Origin: Longispora sp047121295
GTDB taxonomy: Bacteria > Actinomycetota > Actinomycetes > Mycobacteriales > Micromonosporaceae
Reading direction: 5' to 3'
Assembly (NCBI RefSeq): GCF_047121295.1
Contig: NZ_CP139447.1
Location: 3,472,001 to 3,536,000 of the forward strand
DNA length: 64,000 nt
Position 1 is the stretch's first letter. The number at the start of each line of letters is the position of its first letter. The translations under genes were made by a program, and so were the position numbers. The notes below the pieces were generated by a model. It saw only the letters and a program-made list of their open reading frames with translations, was not told the origin of the DNA and did not search any database. Shown here in pieces: positions 8,566 through 17,490 of this stretch.

Positions 8566-9396
8566 TTACGGCTTCGTGAGCAGGCAGCCGCTGACCGTCA
8601 GGTTGATCTGGCGGCTGGCGTCGAGGCAGGTGGTGAACCAGTACGTCTCCTGGCCGTAGCTCTGCCCGAGGTACGCGTGCGTGGTCCCGTCCGCGTCGAC
8701 CTCGCACGGGTTGTTGAGCGTGCACATGGCGCCGTCGTCGTTGCCGGTGTTGTTGATGCCGACGACCTGCCCGCTGGCCGTGTCCACGATCGGCGAGCCG
8801 GACGTGCCGTGGATCGTGTTGCAGCCGGTGTTGTAGCGGATCGAGTCGTGCCAGGTCCACTCGCCCTCGCGCAGGGTCGGCACGAACCCGTTGACCGAAC
8901 AGGTCCAGACCTGCTTCCAGTACCCGGACGGGATGAACATGCTCGAACCGTTGACGGGGTGGGTGGCCGCGATCGTCATGGCGGTCACGCCGAACGTGTT
9001 GCTCAGCTGGGCGTAGGTCCTGGTCAGCCGGTACAGCGAGACGTCGGTACCGGTCATCGTCGCGTACAGCAGCGTGTCCGCGCGGACCGTGCCGAGCTTC
9101 GCGCCGGTGGAGCTGAGCAGGGTGCCCGACCGGGTGCTCTTCTTGTTCTGCAGCACGACACCCGCGCTGAGGAAGCCGCCCTCGTAGCAGTGGCCGTTGG
9201 TGAGCATCAGCGCCCGGTCGGAGTCGACCGAACCGGGGTAGCGCACGAGCGAGGCGGAGCAGTTGTTCAACGCGATGGTCGCGTTGAGGCTGGGCGTGAC
9301 GGCGAGGCCGGGGGCCGCGGCGGCCGGGGACGCGGCGCCGGCGAGCGTGGCGGCGAGCGCCGCGGCCGCCAGGACGAGGGTGGTCCGTCGGAACAT
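8566..9396 (-). CDS. Secreted trypsin-like serine peptidase
   Basis: A 276-aa exported protease. An alanine-rich Sec signal peptide ends near residue 28 (SPAAAAP). The chymotrypsin-fold triad is visible as His69 in TNGHCYEG, Asp118 in GTDVSLYRL and Ser201 in GTSGSPIVD; several cysteines probably form disulphides. GGAGAG precedes the ATG. It is a stand-alone gene, convergent with nothing and divergent from the next. Substrate is unknown; proteins of this kind process extracellular or cell-wall proteins in actinomycetes. Confidence 0.88.
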   Translation of the reverse strand: MFRRTTLVLAAAALAATLAGAASPAAAAPGLAVTPSLNATIALNNCSASLVRYPGSVDSDRALMLTNGHCYEGGFLSAGVVLQNKKSTRSGTLLSSTGAKLGTVRADTLLYATMTGTDVSLYRLTRTYAQLSNTFGVTAMTIAATHPVNGSSMFIPSGYWKQVWTCSVNGFVPTLREGEWTWHDSIRYNTGCNTIHGTSGSPIVDTASGQVVGINNTGNDDGAMCTLNNPCEVDADGTTHAYLGQSYGQETYWFTTCLDASRQINLTVSGCLLTKP

Positions 9397-9656
9397 GAAC
9401 TCTCCATTGAGTCAGGTGGACCGCGCGTCCGAGGGGCGGGCGCACGGCCGGCCGCCACGGCGGTCCGGCGGCTGGTGAGGAGCAGTATCGTCCATGGCGA
9501 ACGCCGTCGACAGCGCTGAATGTTCGGTACCGGTGAAGGTCGCTGGGGCTGCGGGCGAGCCGCCGCATCGGACGCGCACCCCTCGTGGCCCGGGCCCGGG
9601 CGGCGTAATCTGAGGGGTGACCTGGGAGTTCAGGTCTGTGCCCGGCGAGGTGTCCC

Positions 9657-10070
9657 ATGTCCCGGAAAACGCACCACATCCCGAAGATGCCGACTTCGGA
9701 GCCGGTCGGCGGCACAGGTTCCCTCGGGGAACTGCCCGACCCGGCCCTGGCCGACTCCCGAACCGTCCAGGAACTGGAGCGGTCGCTGAGACTCGCGGCG
9801 GTCTTCTCCGACCAGAGGGTCGACAAGGAGCTGCTGGCCAGCTTCGCCCAGCGGGAGTTCGCGGGCCGCGACGGGCTGCTCCCGGGTGCGGCGCCGACCG
9901 CGCCCGACACGACCGCCGCGCCGCCCCGTCGGGAGCCGGTCGCGGAGCGCCCCTCGAACATGGGGCTCGGCGCGAACCGGCTGAACCCCCCGAAGGCGAC
10001 CATGAGCGCCGCGCACGGCGAGTTCAAACGCAAGCAGCCCCAGACGGGACACGGACGTATCACACCATAG
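9657..10070 (+). CDS. Hypothetical protein, 137 aa, hydrophilic
   Basis: I do not recognise this protein. It is hydrophilic, with no signal peptide or membrane segment. Residues about 37-70 (TVQELERSLRLAAVFSDQR and onward) look helical, followed by a Pro/Ala-rich disordered stretch and a basic tail ending GHGRITP. CGAGG upstream of ATG 9657 is a moderate ribosome site. Codon use has the high GC third position expected of a real gene, and this frame looks more protein-like than overlapping ones. It stands alone between divergent and convergent neighbours. Confidence 0.55.
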   Translation: MSRKTHHIPKMPTSEPVGGTGSLGELPDPALADSRTVQELERSLRLAAVFSDQRVDKELLASFAQREFAGRDGLLPGAAPTAPDTTAAPPRREPVAERPSNMGLGANRLNPPKATMSAAHGEFKRKQPQTGHGRITP

Positions 10071-10120
10071 GAGTACTTTTGGGCCGGTTACGCACCCGAG
10101 CTGGCTGGAGCACGGCCGGG

Positions 10121-10630
10121 TCAGGCCGGCAGGTGCTCGCCCAGCAGGTCACGCAGCCTGGTGAGGGTCAGGTCGAAGTCCGCCTGGTTCAGCAGCGGGC
10201 CGATGTTGTAACTCCCCGACAGCAGGTCGAATCCGGTCGACCGCTGAACGCAGGTCTCGCGGTTCTTCCCGGCCCCGAGCACCCAGATCGCGTCCCGAGG
10301 GATTCTGAAACCGAAGCGCCGGCCAGGCTTGACCTCGAACCCGGTCACCGCCGACCACGGCACGGTCTCGGTGCGCAACAGGGACCGCACGCGCAGGCCG
10401 GCCGGGCCGGCGTAGATGCCGGCCCGGTGCATCCGGAACGCGAAGGTCAGCCAGCACGCCGCGAACAACAGGTCGACCAGGTTGAACAGGCCCGGATTGA
10501 CCGACCACTGGCCGGGTCCGAAGAACGCGAGCAGGCGCATGGGAAGAAAGAACGCGAGGCCGACGACGAAGAACACTCCGGCGACGGTCCGCAACAGGTT
10601 GGCCGGTTCGACCCGGCTCCAGGTCCGCAT
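10121..10630 (-). CDS. PH-domain-like membrane protein
   Basis: A 169-aa protein with two N-terminal hydrophobic segments (about residues 14-36 and 48-68) followed by a soluble domain containing GPAGLRVRSLLRTETVPWSAV, the pattern of bacterial PH domains (bPH family) in which a short strand precedes W-S-x-V. Its function is unknown; such proteins are usually small inner-membrane proteins. The ATG at 10630 is chosen over a GTG at 10678 because a CATCCT hexamer sits 6 nt upstream, matching the leaderless pattern of this window, and because the added residues are poorly conserved in character. Confidence 0.65.
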   Translation of the reverse strand: MRTWSRVEPANLLRTVAGVFFVVGLAFFLPMRLLAFFGPGQWSVNPGLFNLVDLLFAACWLTFAFRMHRAGIYAGPAGLRVRSLLRTETVPWSAVTGFEVKPGRRFGFRIPRDAIWVLGAGKNRETCVQRSTGFDLLSGSYNIGPLLNQADFDLTLTRLRDLLGEHLPA

Positions 10631-10751
10631 GGCGTCAGGATGGCACGCCGCGACCCGGGGCACTGTCGCCTGGTACACAGTGGAGTCCGACCTGCCCGCC
10701 GGGTCGCAGGTCGGTGGCCCGGACGCTCGTGCGCCCGGGCCACGGAACGCT

Positions 10752-12221
10752 CTAGCTGACCCGGACGTCGTCGATGGCCCAGTACCAGTTGTTCACGCCG
10801 ACCAGCCGGAACCCGATCTGGACACTCGTCGCCCCGGCCGGCGCGGTCAGCGTCAGGCTGTCGGGCCCGTTGACCGAGTCGGCCGAGTACGTCTTCACGG
10901 TCTGCGCCGCGCCGCCGTTCCACTTCACGACGACGTAGCCGCGCTGGTTGCCCTCCTGGCGGTACCAGTGCGTGAGGTTGACCTTCACGGTCGACCCGGA
11001 GACCGCCTTCGACGGGGTCCACAGCGTCGAGTCGTAGGTCTTGCCGGTGGCGGCGGTCGTGTCGGCCCACTCGTCGGAGTCGGCGACCGCGATGGTGCCC
11101 CGGCCCCGGACGAAGGTCTCGCGGCCCTGGTCGCGCTGCGCGGAGGACCAGAAGGCGTCGGTGGTCAGCGCCCAGCCGGCCCACTCGGTGACCCCGCCGG
11201 CCGGCAGGTTCGCGGTGTCCAGGCTCCAGCCGGCCGGGAAGGTGTGGCTGAAGCCGAGGATCGACGCCGGGATCGACTCGGACGCGGCCGAACGCAGCGT
11301 CACCGACTCGAACGGGTCGGCGTCGACCTGGGTCACGGAGCGCCCGTCGAGCACGGCCGGCACGGCGACGCCGAGGTGGAGCAGGGCGGACGCGGGCAGG
11401 TCCACGAGCCGGGTGGTCTTCGGCTGGGCGACGCCGACGCCGTCACCCCAGGCGAGCACGAACGTGGTGCGCTCGTCGAGGGTGCTGCCGCCGTGCCCGC
11501 CGGTCGGGGTGTGCCCGTGGTCGGTGCCGACCAGGACGAGCCACTTCTCGTTCGCCCGGTTCGGCCGGGCGGCGACGGCGGCGAGCAGCCGGCCGACGTA
11601 GCCGTCGATCCGGGCGATCTCGTTCAGGTACGCCTGGCTCGACGCCCCCGAGTTGTGCCCGACGATGTCCACCTGCCCGAAGTACGCGAAGGTGGCGTCC
11701 GCCGCGTCGTTGAGCAGGTGCGTCTCCGCCTTCGTGGCGATGGTCGCGTCGTGGCCGACGTACCCGTCGGTGTCGCCGTCGTAGACGAGCTTGGTGTCCA
11801 GCCCGGTGCCGATGATGTTGTCCCCGATCGCCTTCCAGTCCATCGCCGCCCAGGTGTCCAGGGCGTGGTTGGCCGACTCGGCCCGCGACAGCCAGTCCGG
11901 GTACTGGTTCAGCTTGTTCCCGCTGAACGAGTTGTCCTTGACCATGTGCTTGTCGGGCCACACGCCGGTCAGCATCGTCGACCAGCCGGGGCCGGACGAG
12001 GTGGCGGCCATCGGGCTCGCGTACAGCAGGCTGCGGCCGTCGGTGCCCTCGGCGCGCAGCTTCTTCAGGTTGGGGGCGTTGGCGGCGTCCACCCGGGTGG
12101 CGAGCATGCCGTCGATGCCGATGTGCAGGACGTGCGGCGCGGGGGCGGCGGCGTGCGCGGGGGCGGCGACGACGGCGGTCCCCACGGCGAGCGCGAGGGC
12201 CAGGACGATTCGGGGTTGCAC
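10752..12221 (-). CDS. Secreted type I phosphodiesterase / nucleotide pyrophosphatase (alkaline phosphatase superfamily)
   Basis: A 489-aa exported hydrolase. The signal peptide ends near AHAAAPAP (residue 27). The metal-binding and catalytic layout of the alkaline phosphatase superfamily is visible: HIGIDGM near residue 35, SSGPGWSTMLTG (Thr/Ser nucleophile region), and GTDHGHTPTGGHGG (metal ligands). The C-terminal about 140 residues form a separate beta-rich domain resembling a carbohydrate-binding or adhesion module. The GTG start is supported by GGAGG 6 nt upstream. It is divergent from a GntR/UTRA regulator and has a PhnF/DasR-type operator 17 bp before its start, so it is probably the regulator's target. 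It likely releases phosphate from phosphodiesters outside the cell. Confidence 0.85.
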   Translation of the reverse strand: MQPRIVLALALAVGTAVVAAPAHAAAPAPHVLHIGIDGMLATRVDAANAPNLKKLRAEGTDGRSLLYASPMAATSSGPGWSTMLTGVWPDKHMVKDNSFSGNKLNQYPDWLSRAESANHALDTWAAMDWKAIGDNIIGTGLDTKLVYDGDTDGYVGHDATIATKAETHLLNDAADATFAYFGQVDIVGHNSGASSQAYLNEIARIDGYVGRLLAAVAARPNRANEKWLVLVGTDHGHTPTGGHGGSTLDERTTFVLAWGDGVGVAQPKTTRLVDLPASALLHLGVAVPAVLDGRSVTQVDADPFESVTLRSAASESIPASILGFSHTFPAGWSLDTANLPAGGVTEWAGWALTTDAFWSSAQRDQGRETFVRGRGTIAVADSDEWADTTAATGKTYDSTLWTPSKAVSGSTVKVNLTHWYRQEGNQRGYVVVKWNGGAAQTVKTYSADSVNGPDSLTLTAPAGATSVQIGFRLVGVNNWYWAIDDVRVS

Positions 12222-12237
12222 GAGTACCTCCGAGAAT

Positions 12238-12249
12238 TGGTTCAGACCA
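12238..12249. promoter_or_regulatory. Candidate operator TGGTTCAGACCA for the adjacent GntR/UTRA regulator
   Basis: The 12-mer TGGTTCAGACCA keeps both outer halves (TGGT...ACCA) of the sites known for HutC-subfamily regulators (dre of DasR, TGGTCTAGACCA; mycobacterial PhnF, TGGTATAGACCA, both from memory). It lies 17-28 bp upstream of the phosphodiesterase start, just downstream of an AT-rich TATATC stretch on the minus strand, a position suited to repression. Confidence 0.6.
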
Positions 12250-12254
12250 GTGAT

Positions 12255-12270
12255 ATAACGTTCCCGTTAT
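12255..12270. promoter_or_regulatory. Perfect inverted repeat ATAACG-N4-CGTTAT in the divergent promoter region
   Basis: ATAACG TTCC CGTTAT lies 5 bp from the GntR-type operator in the shared intergenic region. It may be a second protein-binding site or overlap the phosphodiesterase promoter. No regulator is assigned. Confidence 0.4.
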
Positions 12271-12382
12271 CCCGATACGGCCCGGTGAGTCCGGGCGGTG
12301 CGCCAGATGAACAACAGGTGCCGTCCCGGGGCCGGCCGTCAGGGGCCCGTTTTCGGCCCGACCGGTGGTTACGCTGGGCGAC

Positions 12383-13126
12383 ATGTTGGCGAGCAGGCCG
12401 GTCCGCGAGGGCGTCCCCGAGCACGGACGCGTGCCCAAGTACTTCACCGTCAAGGCCCGGTTGGTCAGCCGGCTCGCCGAGCTGGGGGAGGGCGCCCCGT
12501 TGCCGGCCGAACGCGAGCTCGCCGCCGAGTACGCCGTCTCCCGGGCCACCCTGCGCCAGGCCATCTCGGAGCTGATCCTCGAGGGACGGCTCAGCTCCCA
12601 GCAGGGCCGGGGCACGTTCGTCGCCGCGCCGAAGATGATCCAGCCCCTCGGCCTGGTGTCCTACACGGAGGCCGTGCGCACCATGGGCCGCGAGCCCAGC
12701 CGGCGGATCGTCACCGCCGAACGGGTGCCGGCCACCCCGGTCCTCGCCGGCGTCCTCGGCCTGGCCGCCGACGCCGAGGTCATCCACCTCGAACGGGTGC
12801 TGCTCGCCGACGGCGAACCGATCGGTCTGGAGAGCACCTACCTGTCCGCCGACCGGTTCGCCACGCTCCTCGACGTGCTCGCGCCGGGCGCCTCGCTGTA
12901 CCGGTGCATGCGCGACGAGTTCGGCGTCGAGCTGGCCGAGGCCGAGGAGCAGATCGAGACCGTGCTGGCCAGCCCGCGCGAGGCGGCGCTGCTCGGCGCG
13001 AACCCGGCGCTGCCGATGCTGCTCGTGCACCGGGTCTCCCACGACGCGGCGGGCGCCCCGGTCGAGCAGGTCCGGTCACTGTTCCGTGGCGACCGGATCG
13101 GCTTCCGCACCCGACTGCGCGGCTGA
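12383..13126 (+). CDS. GntR-family (HutC/UTRA subfamily) transcriptional regulator
   Basis: A 247-aa repressor-type regulator: an N-terminal winged helix (about residues 20-85, with LPAERELAAEYAVSRATLRQ and the terminal QQGRGTFVA) and a C-terminal UTRA effector-binding domain (about 95-245). TACGCT sits 7 nt before ATG 12383 with no ribosome site, so the mRNA is probably leaderless. The divergent phosphodiesterase gene and the TGGT...ACCA operator suggest that it controls that gene, in the way PhnF controls phosphorus genes; the effector, perhaps a phosphorylated metabolite or amino sugar phosphate, is unknown. Confidence 0.88.
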   Translation: MLASRPVREGVPEHGRVPKYFTVKARLVSRLAELGEGAPLPAERELAAEYAVSRATLRQAISELILEGRLSSQQGRGTFVAAPKMIQPLGLVSYTEAVRTMGREPSRRIVTAERVPATPVLAGVLGLAADAEVIHLERVLLADGEPIGLESTYLSADRFATLLDVLAPGASLYRCMRDEFGVELAEAEEQIETVLASPREAALLGANPALPMLLVHRVSHDAAGAPVEQVRSLFRGDRIGFRTRLRG

Positions 13127-13388
13127 CCGACGCGCCGGGAGCGCCCGGCGGCGGCGTACCCCCTGAACGGTTTTGATCACTCGGATCGAGAACCTTGATT
13201 CCGCTTCGGCCCGGTCGGAGGATGGCATCCACCACAGTCGCCGGACGCCAGCGCAGCATCGAGGAGCTCCCCATGGACCCCGGCGGTGCGGGCCGACTGT
13301 GCCGACCCGCGCGGCAACGCCCTGGAGCCCCACCGCGCGAACGGCAGCGACACGGTCACCCACCCAGGTCGGGCCGTCGCGGGAGTGG

Positions 13389-14207
13389 CTAGGCCGGCAG
13401 GATCTGCCGCAGTCCGAGGGGCACGCCCCGCCGGTACTGGCGCTCCCTCGGGTAGCCGATCGACACCTCCTCGAACCGCACCCCGTCCTCCACGGTGCTG
13501 CGCGGGATGTGCAGGTGGCCGTAGACCACCACCTCGGCGTTGAACCGCAGGTGCCAGTCCGCCGAGCGGGTCGTGCCGCACCACTGCGCGAACTCCTGGT
13601 AGCGCAGCGTCCGGGTCGCGACCCGGGTCAGCGGGAAGTGGTTGACCAGCACCGTGCGGGCACCATCAAGATCCACAAGCCTCTTCTCCGTGTACTCCAC
13701 CCGCGCCGCGCACCAGGCCGCCCTGCTCGGGTAGGGATCGGGGAACAGCAGCGCCTCGTCCGTGGCCACGATCCCCGCGTTCAGCGCGATCTCCAGCCCC
13801 TCCTCCGGGGTGCTGGCCCCCTCGGGCATGAACGAGTAGTCGTACAACAGGAAAAGGGGTGCGACGGTGACCGGGCCGCCCTCCCCGGTGTACACCGGAT
13901 AGGGGTCTTCGGGCGTGTGCACGCCCAGCTCCCGGCACAGCGCCACCAGGTGCTGGTAGCGGGCCTCGCCGCGCAGCGCGTGCGGGTCCTTCGGGTGCGT
14001 CCACAGCTCGTGGTTGCCCGGGGTCCACACCACCGTCCCGAACCGGGAGGCGAAGAACCGCAGCGTCGCCTCCACGTCGGCCATCGCCTCGCCGATGTCC
14101 CCGGCCACGAGCAGCCAGTCCTCGTCGGACTCGGGACGCAGCCCCGAGACGACCTCCTGGTTCTCCGGATAGCGGACGTGCACGTCACTGATGGCGAACA
14201 TCTTCAC
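13389..14207 (-). CDS. Calcineurin-like metallophosphoesterase
   Basis: A 272-aa cytoplasmic phosphoesterase. The dimetal motifs are present in order: ISDVHVRYP (D-x-H), LLVAGDIGEA (GD), TPGNHELW (GNHE), LVNHFPL (H) and VYGHLHIP (GH-x-H). Likely substrates are small phosphoesters or cyclic nucleotides, but the sequence does not say which. GTG 14207 is preferred because TAGGAT lies exactly 6 nt upstream (leaderless pattern); an ATG at 14201 is an alternative preceded by GAGG. The gene is divergent from the AI-2E family permease. Confidence 0.85.
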   Translation of the reverse strand: MKMFAISDVHVRYPENQEVVSGLRPESDEDWLLVAGDIGEAMADVEATLRFFASRFGTVVWTPGNHELWTHPKDPHALRGEARYQHLVALCRELGVHTPEDPYPVYTGEGGPVTVAPLFLLYDYSFMPEGASTPEEGLEIALNAGIVATDEALLFPDPYPSRAAWCAARVEYTEKRLVDLDGARTVLVNHFPLTRVATRTLRYQEFAQWCGTTRSADWHLRFNAEVVVYGHLHIPRSTVEDGVRFEEVSIGYPRERQYRRGVPLGLRQILPA

Positions 14208-14278
14208 CCTCGAATCCTACGTGGCCCGGCCGTGCCGATTTTGTCTCCCGCGTGCGCGAACGGGGCGACAATGGGCCC

Positions 14279-15340
14279 ATGCCCGGACCTGTCCCCGACC
14301 TGCGGACCGTGTTCCGCTGGGGCGTGGCCGCCGCCGCCGGGGCCGGCGGACTGTTCCTGCTGGCCTGGGCGGTGTACGGCGTCCGCGACCTCCTTGTCCA
14401 GGTCTTCATCGCGCTGTTCGTCGCGATCAGCCTCGACCCGGCCGTCCGCTGGCTGGTCCGGCACCGGATCCGCCGGCCCTGGGCGGTCACCCTGGTCATC
14501 CTGTCGGCGGTGCTGTTCGTCGCCGGCTTCCTGCTCGCCGTCGTGCCGCCCCTGATCCAGCAGGCCCAGAACCTCGCCTCCGACGCCCCGCACTACCTCG
14601 ACCAGCTCCGCCGCCAGTCCGAACGGCTCCGCCACCTCGACGAGAAGATCCACTACCGCGACAAGCTCGACGCCTGGTTGCGTACCCTCCCGGCCGTCGT
14701 CGGCAGGCAACTGCTGAACTTCGGCACCCGGTTCTTCGGCGCGCTCGCCTCGTTCCTGCTGATCTTCGTCCTGTCCCTGTACTTCATGCTCGACCTGCCC
14801 CGCCTCGTCGACCTCCTCGTCGGCGCCGTGCCGGAGAGCCGCCGCGAACGGGTCAGCCACGGGGTGCACGTCCTGATCGACAAGATCGGGTCCTACATGA
14901 TCGGCAACATCGTGATCTCCCTGATCGCCGGCCTCGCCTCGTTCGTCGCCCTCGAACTCCTCGGCGTACCCTTCGCGCTCCCGCTGGCCTTCCTTGTCGC
15001 GTTCACTGACCTGATCCCGATGATCGGCGCCACCCTGGGCGCGGCGATCTGCGTCCTGGTCGCCGCCGCCTCCGTACCCCTCTGGCCCCAGGCCGTCGCG
15101 GTCGCCGGCTTCTTCGTCGTCTACCAGCAGCTGGAGAACTACCTGATCGCCCCGCGCGTGATGCGCAACGCCGTCGACATGCCCGCGATCGGGGTGCTGC
15201 TCGCGGCGCTCGTCGGCGGGCAGATTTTGGGGCTGGTCGGCGCGCTGATGGCGATCCCGCTCGCGGCGGCGATCAAGATTATCTATGTGCGGGGGCGGGA
15301 GGCGCGACGGGAGGCGGCCGAGGCGGCTCGGGGGGAGTAG
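14279..15340 (+). CDS. AI-2E family (PerM/TqsA-like) membrane transporter
   Basis: A 353-aa polytopic membrane protein with the AI-2E family layout: two or three N-terminal membrane segments, a long amphipathic cytoplasmic/periplasmic helix region (about 85-140), and a C-terminal block of four or five segments containing DLIPMIGATLGA and the family signature YQQLENYLIAPRVM near residue 285. Family members export signalling molecules or act as Na+/H+ antiporters; which applies here is unknown. ATG 14279 follows GACAAT by 6 nt and lacks a ribosome site, suggesting a leaderless transcript. Confidence 0.88.
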   Translation: MPGPVPDLRTVFRWGVAAAAGAGGLFLLAWAVYGVRDLLVQVFIALFVAISLDPAVRWLVRHRIRRPWAVTLVILSAVLFVAGFLLAVVPPLIQQAQNLASDAPHYLDQLRRQSERLRHLDEKIHYRDKLDAWLRTLPAVVGRQLLNFGTRFFGALASFLLIFVLSLYFMLDLPRLVDLLVGAVPESRRERVSHGVHVLIDKIGSYMIGNIVISLIAGLASFVALELLGVPFALPLAFLVAFTDLIPMIGATLGAAICVLVAAASVPLWPQAVAVAGFFVVYQQLENYLIAPRVMRNAVDMPAIGVLLAALVGGQILGLVGALMAIPLAAAIKIIYVRGREARREAAEAARGE

Positions 15341-15474
15341 GTTTCGCCTGCCGCCTGCCTGTTCCTGTGCGGCCGCCCGCCCCGGCAACCCGCGCCCGCC
15401 CGGGCCCGCCCCGGCAAGAGGCCGAACACCGACCAGTTTGGTGAGAAGCGGGCGGATCGGGCACCATTGTCGCC

Positions 15475-16680
15475 GTGACGCGGCGTTCCGGAATCCTGAC
15501 CCTGGCCCTCGCGGCCGTCCTCGCCCTCCCCGCCTGCGGCTCCGGCGGGAAGACGACCGGGACGAGCCCCACCACGGCCGGCCCGTCGGCGTCCGCGAGC
15601 CCGTCGAAGAGCCCGGTCCCGTTCACGCTCGCCGTCACCCCGGCGCCGAACTCGACCGGCCTGCCGCTGTCCACCGAGGTCGGCACGGCCGTCACCGGCG
15701 GCAGGGTCACCGCCGTCGACGTGGTCACCGGTGGAGGCGGGGGCAAGGTCGCCGGCGCGCTGCGGGCCGACGGTACCGGCTGGGTGCCGGCGAAGCCGCT
15801 GACCCCGGACGCGTCGTACACGGCGACGGTCACCGCCACCGGCGACGACGGGAAGACGGAGACCCGCGCCACGACGTTCACGACGATGGGGCGGCCGGGC
15901 AACCGGGTCGGCACCGGGATGTACCTGTTCCAGGGTGGCACCTACGGCGTCGCCATGCCCGTGGTGGTCGAGTTCGTCGACTTCCAGGTCCCCGAGGCCG
16001 AGCGGGCCGCCGTCGCGCGCCGGCTGTTCGTGACGAGCGATCCGCCGCAGGTCGGCGCGTGGCACTGGTTCGGCGGCAACCAGGTCATGTACCGGCCCAA
16101 GGAGTACTGGAAGCCCGGCACGAAGATCACCGTCCGGACGGGTCTCGACGGCCACCCGCTCGGCAACGGCAAGTACGGCGACCAGGAGCGCTCCGCCACC
16201 GTCACCATCGACGCGGCGAGCCGGGTCCTCGAGGTGGACAACGCCACGAAGCAGATGGTCGCGAAGAAGGACGGCCAGGTCGTGAGGACGATGAGGGTCA
16301 GCCTGGGCAAGACGTCGACCCCGTCGTCCAGCGGGAACCTCGTCGTGATGGACAAGCTCGACAAGACCATCTTCGACTCGTCCACCTACGGCGTCCCGGC
16401 GAACTCGCCCGACGGGTACCGCTCCGAGATCCACTACGCCCAGCGGCTCACCTGGAGCGGCGAGTTCATCCACGCGGCCCCGTGGTCGGTCGGCGACCAG
16501 GGGGTGCGCAACGTGTCGCACGGCTGCGTCAACGTCTCCTGGGAAGACGCCGAGTGGGTGTTCGCCTTCACCACGATCGGCGACCCCGTGGTCATCAAGG
16601 GCACGGAGCGCAAGGTGACCGCGGGCAACGGCTGGACGGCGTGGGACCTGACGTGGGAGGAGTTCACCCAGGGGGCCTAG
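15475..16680 (+). CDS. L,D-transpeptidase lipoprotein
   Basis: A 401-aa cell-wall cross-linking enzyme that would form 3-3 links between peptidoglycan stems. The N-terminus is a lipoprotein signal (lipobox LPAC, Cys21) followed by a Ser/Pro/Thr-rich linker, then two immunoglobulin-like domains (about 50-260) and a YkuD catalytic domain whose signature is HGCVNVSWEDAEW with nucleophile Cys351. This is the domain order of mycobacterial LdtMt2-type enzymes. The GTG start has CACCAT 7 nt upstream and no clear ribosome site. Its stop codon overlaps the stop of the convergent NRDE gene by 4 bp. Confidence 0.92.
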   Translation: MTRRSGILTLALAAVLALPACGSGGKTTGTSPTTAGPSASASPSKSPVPFTLAVTPAPNSTGLPLSTEVGTAVTGGRVTAVDVVTGGGGGKVAGALRADGTGWVPAKPLTPDASYTATVTATGDDGKTETRATTFTTMGRPGNRVGTGMYLFQGGTYGVAMPVVVEFVDFQVPEAERAAVARRLFVTSDPPQVGAWHWFGGNQVMYRPKEYWKPGTKITVRTGLDGHPLGNGKYGDQERSATVTIDAASRVLEVDNATKQMVAKKDGQVVRTMRVSLGKTSTPSSSGNLVVMDKLDKTIFDSSTYGVPANSPDGYRSEIHYAQRLTWSGEFIHAAPWSVGDQGVRNVSHGCVNVSWEDAEWVFAFTTIGDPVVIKGTERKVTAGNGWTAWDLTWEEFTQGA

Positions 16681-17405
16681 GCCAGGGGCACCGGCCGCCA
16701 GTGAGGCTCCCGGGGCGAAGCCGTGAAGTCGTACCGGACCCGGCCGTCCGCCGCCAGCCCCACCAGGCTCACCGAACCGGACGCGTAGTGCCGGCCCTCG
16801 AACACCCGGTCGACCAGCAGCGCCCGGTCGTCGTCCCCGGGCAGCCCGTCGCCGCCCACCATGCCCAGCCACCCGCCCCAGGCCCCGGCCGTCGGCAGGC
16901 CGGGCTCCGGGGCGGTCGCGGGCAGCGCGCGGAAGCCGGGCATGGTGTGCCCGACCCGGGGGTGCGCGGGGTTGTCCGCCCCGAGCGAGGAGACGATGTG
17001 CCGGCCCTCGGCGAGCTCCCGCCGGTCGAGGGTCACGCCGTCCCAGCTCAGCAGCACCACGGCGTCGAGGGTGCAGCGCAGCAGGTGGAACCCGGCATAC
17101 CCCTCCGGGTCCACGTCGAGCGAGCGCAGCGCCGCCAGCGGCAGGGTGCCCCGGGAGACGGTCGCCGTCGCGTCGTGCGGGCTCGGCGGCTGGTTGAGGA
17201 CCACGGCGACGGCCGGCGCGTCGGTGTCGACGGCGAGCCAGGTCCCGCCGGCCACCTCGTCGCGGCCGCCCAGCACGTGCCCGCCGAGCTCCGGCCAGTG
17301 CGCGGCCGGCGGTGACCAGGGCCGGTCCCGGAACTCGTCGCGGACCCCCGCGAGCAGCACCGGCCACGCCCGGCCGCGATCGAAGTCGATGAACACTGTG
17401 CACAC
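16677..17405 (-). CDS. NRDE (TANGO2-like) family protein
   Basis: A 242-aa protein beginning Met-Cys-Thr-Val, which is the invariant start of the NRDE family (N-terminal Cys may become the first residue). The namesake motif appears as GVRDEF at residues 20-25 instead of N-R-D-E, followed by LGGRDEVAGGTWLAV, typical of the family. The biochemical function is unsettled; relatives are linked to haem or lipid handling. GTG 17405 is preceded at 6 nt by TAGGCT, so it is probably leaderless. Convergent with the L,D-transpeptidase gene. Confidence 0.83.
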   Translation of the reverse strand: MCTVFIDFDRGRAWPVLLAGVRDEFRDRPWSPPAAHWPELGGHVLGGRDEVAGGTWLAVDTDAPAVAVVLNQPPSPHDATATVSRGTLPLAALRSLDVDPEGYAGFHLLRCTLDAVVLLSWDGVTLDRRELAEGRHIVSSLGADNPAHPRVGHTMPGFRALPATAPEPGLPTAGAWGGWLGMVGGDGLPGDDDRALLVDRVFEGRHYASGSVSLVGLAADGRVRYDFTASPREPHWRPVPLA

Positions 17406-17490
17406 GGGGCAAGCCTAGCCGCCAACCCGAAACCCCTTTTCGGGTACGCCGCGCCCCGGGCCCCGGCCGGCCGGACGGCATGATTGGGGT

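Noticed and set aside
9617..10759. 380-residue plus-strand frame across the PH-domain gene
   Set aside because: Composition is Arg/Gly/Pro-rich shadow type and it crosses a well-supported gene on the other strand.
10416..12575. 719-residue plus-strand frame opposite the phosphodiesterase
   Set aside because: Antisense shadow of a clearly recognisable enzyme gene; no start site or domain.
13286..13345. Frame reading DCADPRGNALEPHR, like the end of a glyoxalase-family protein
   Set aside because: Only about 15 residues match the pattern, with no upstream part of the family; too short to call a pseudogene.
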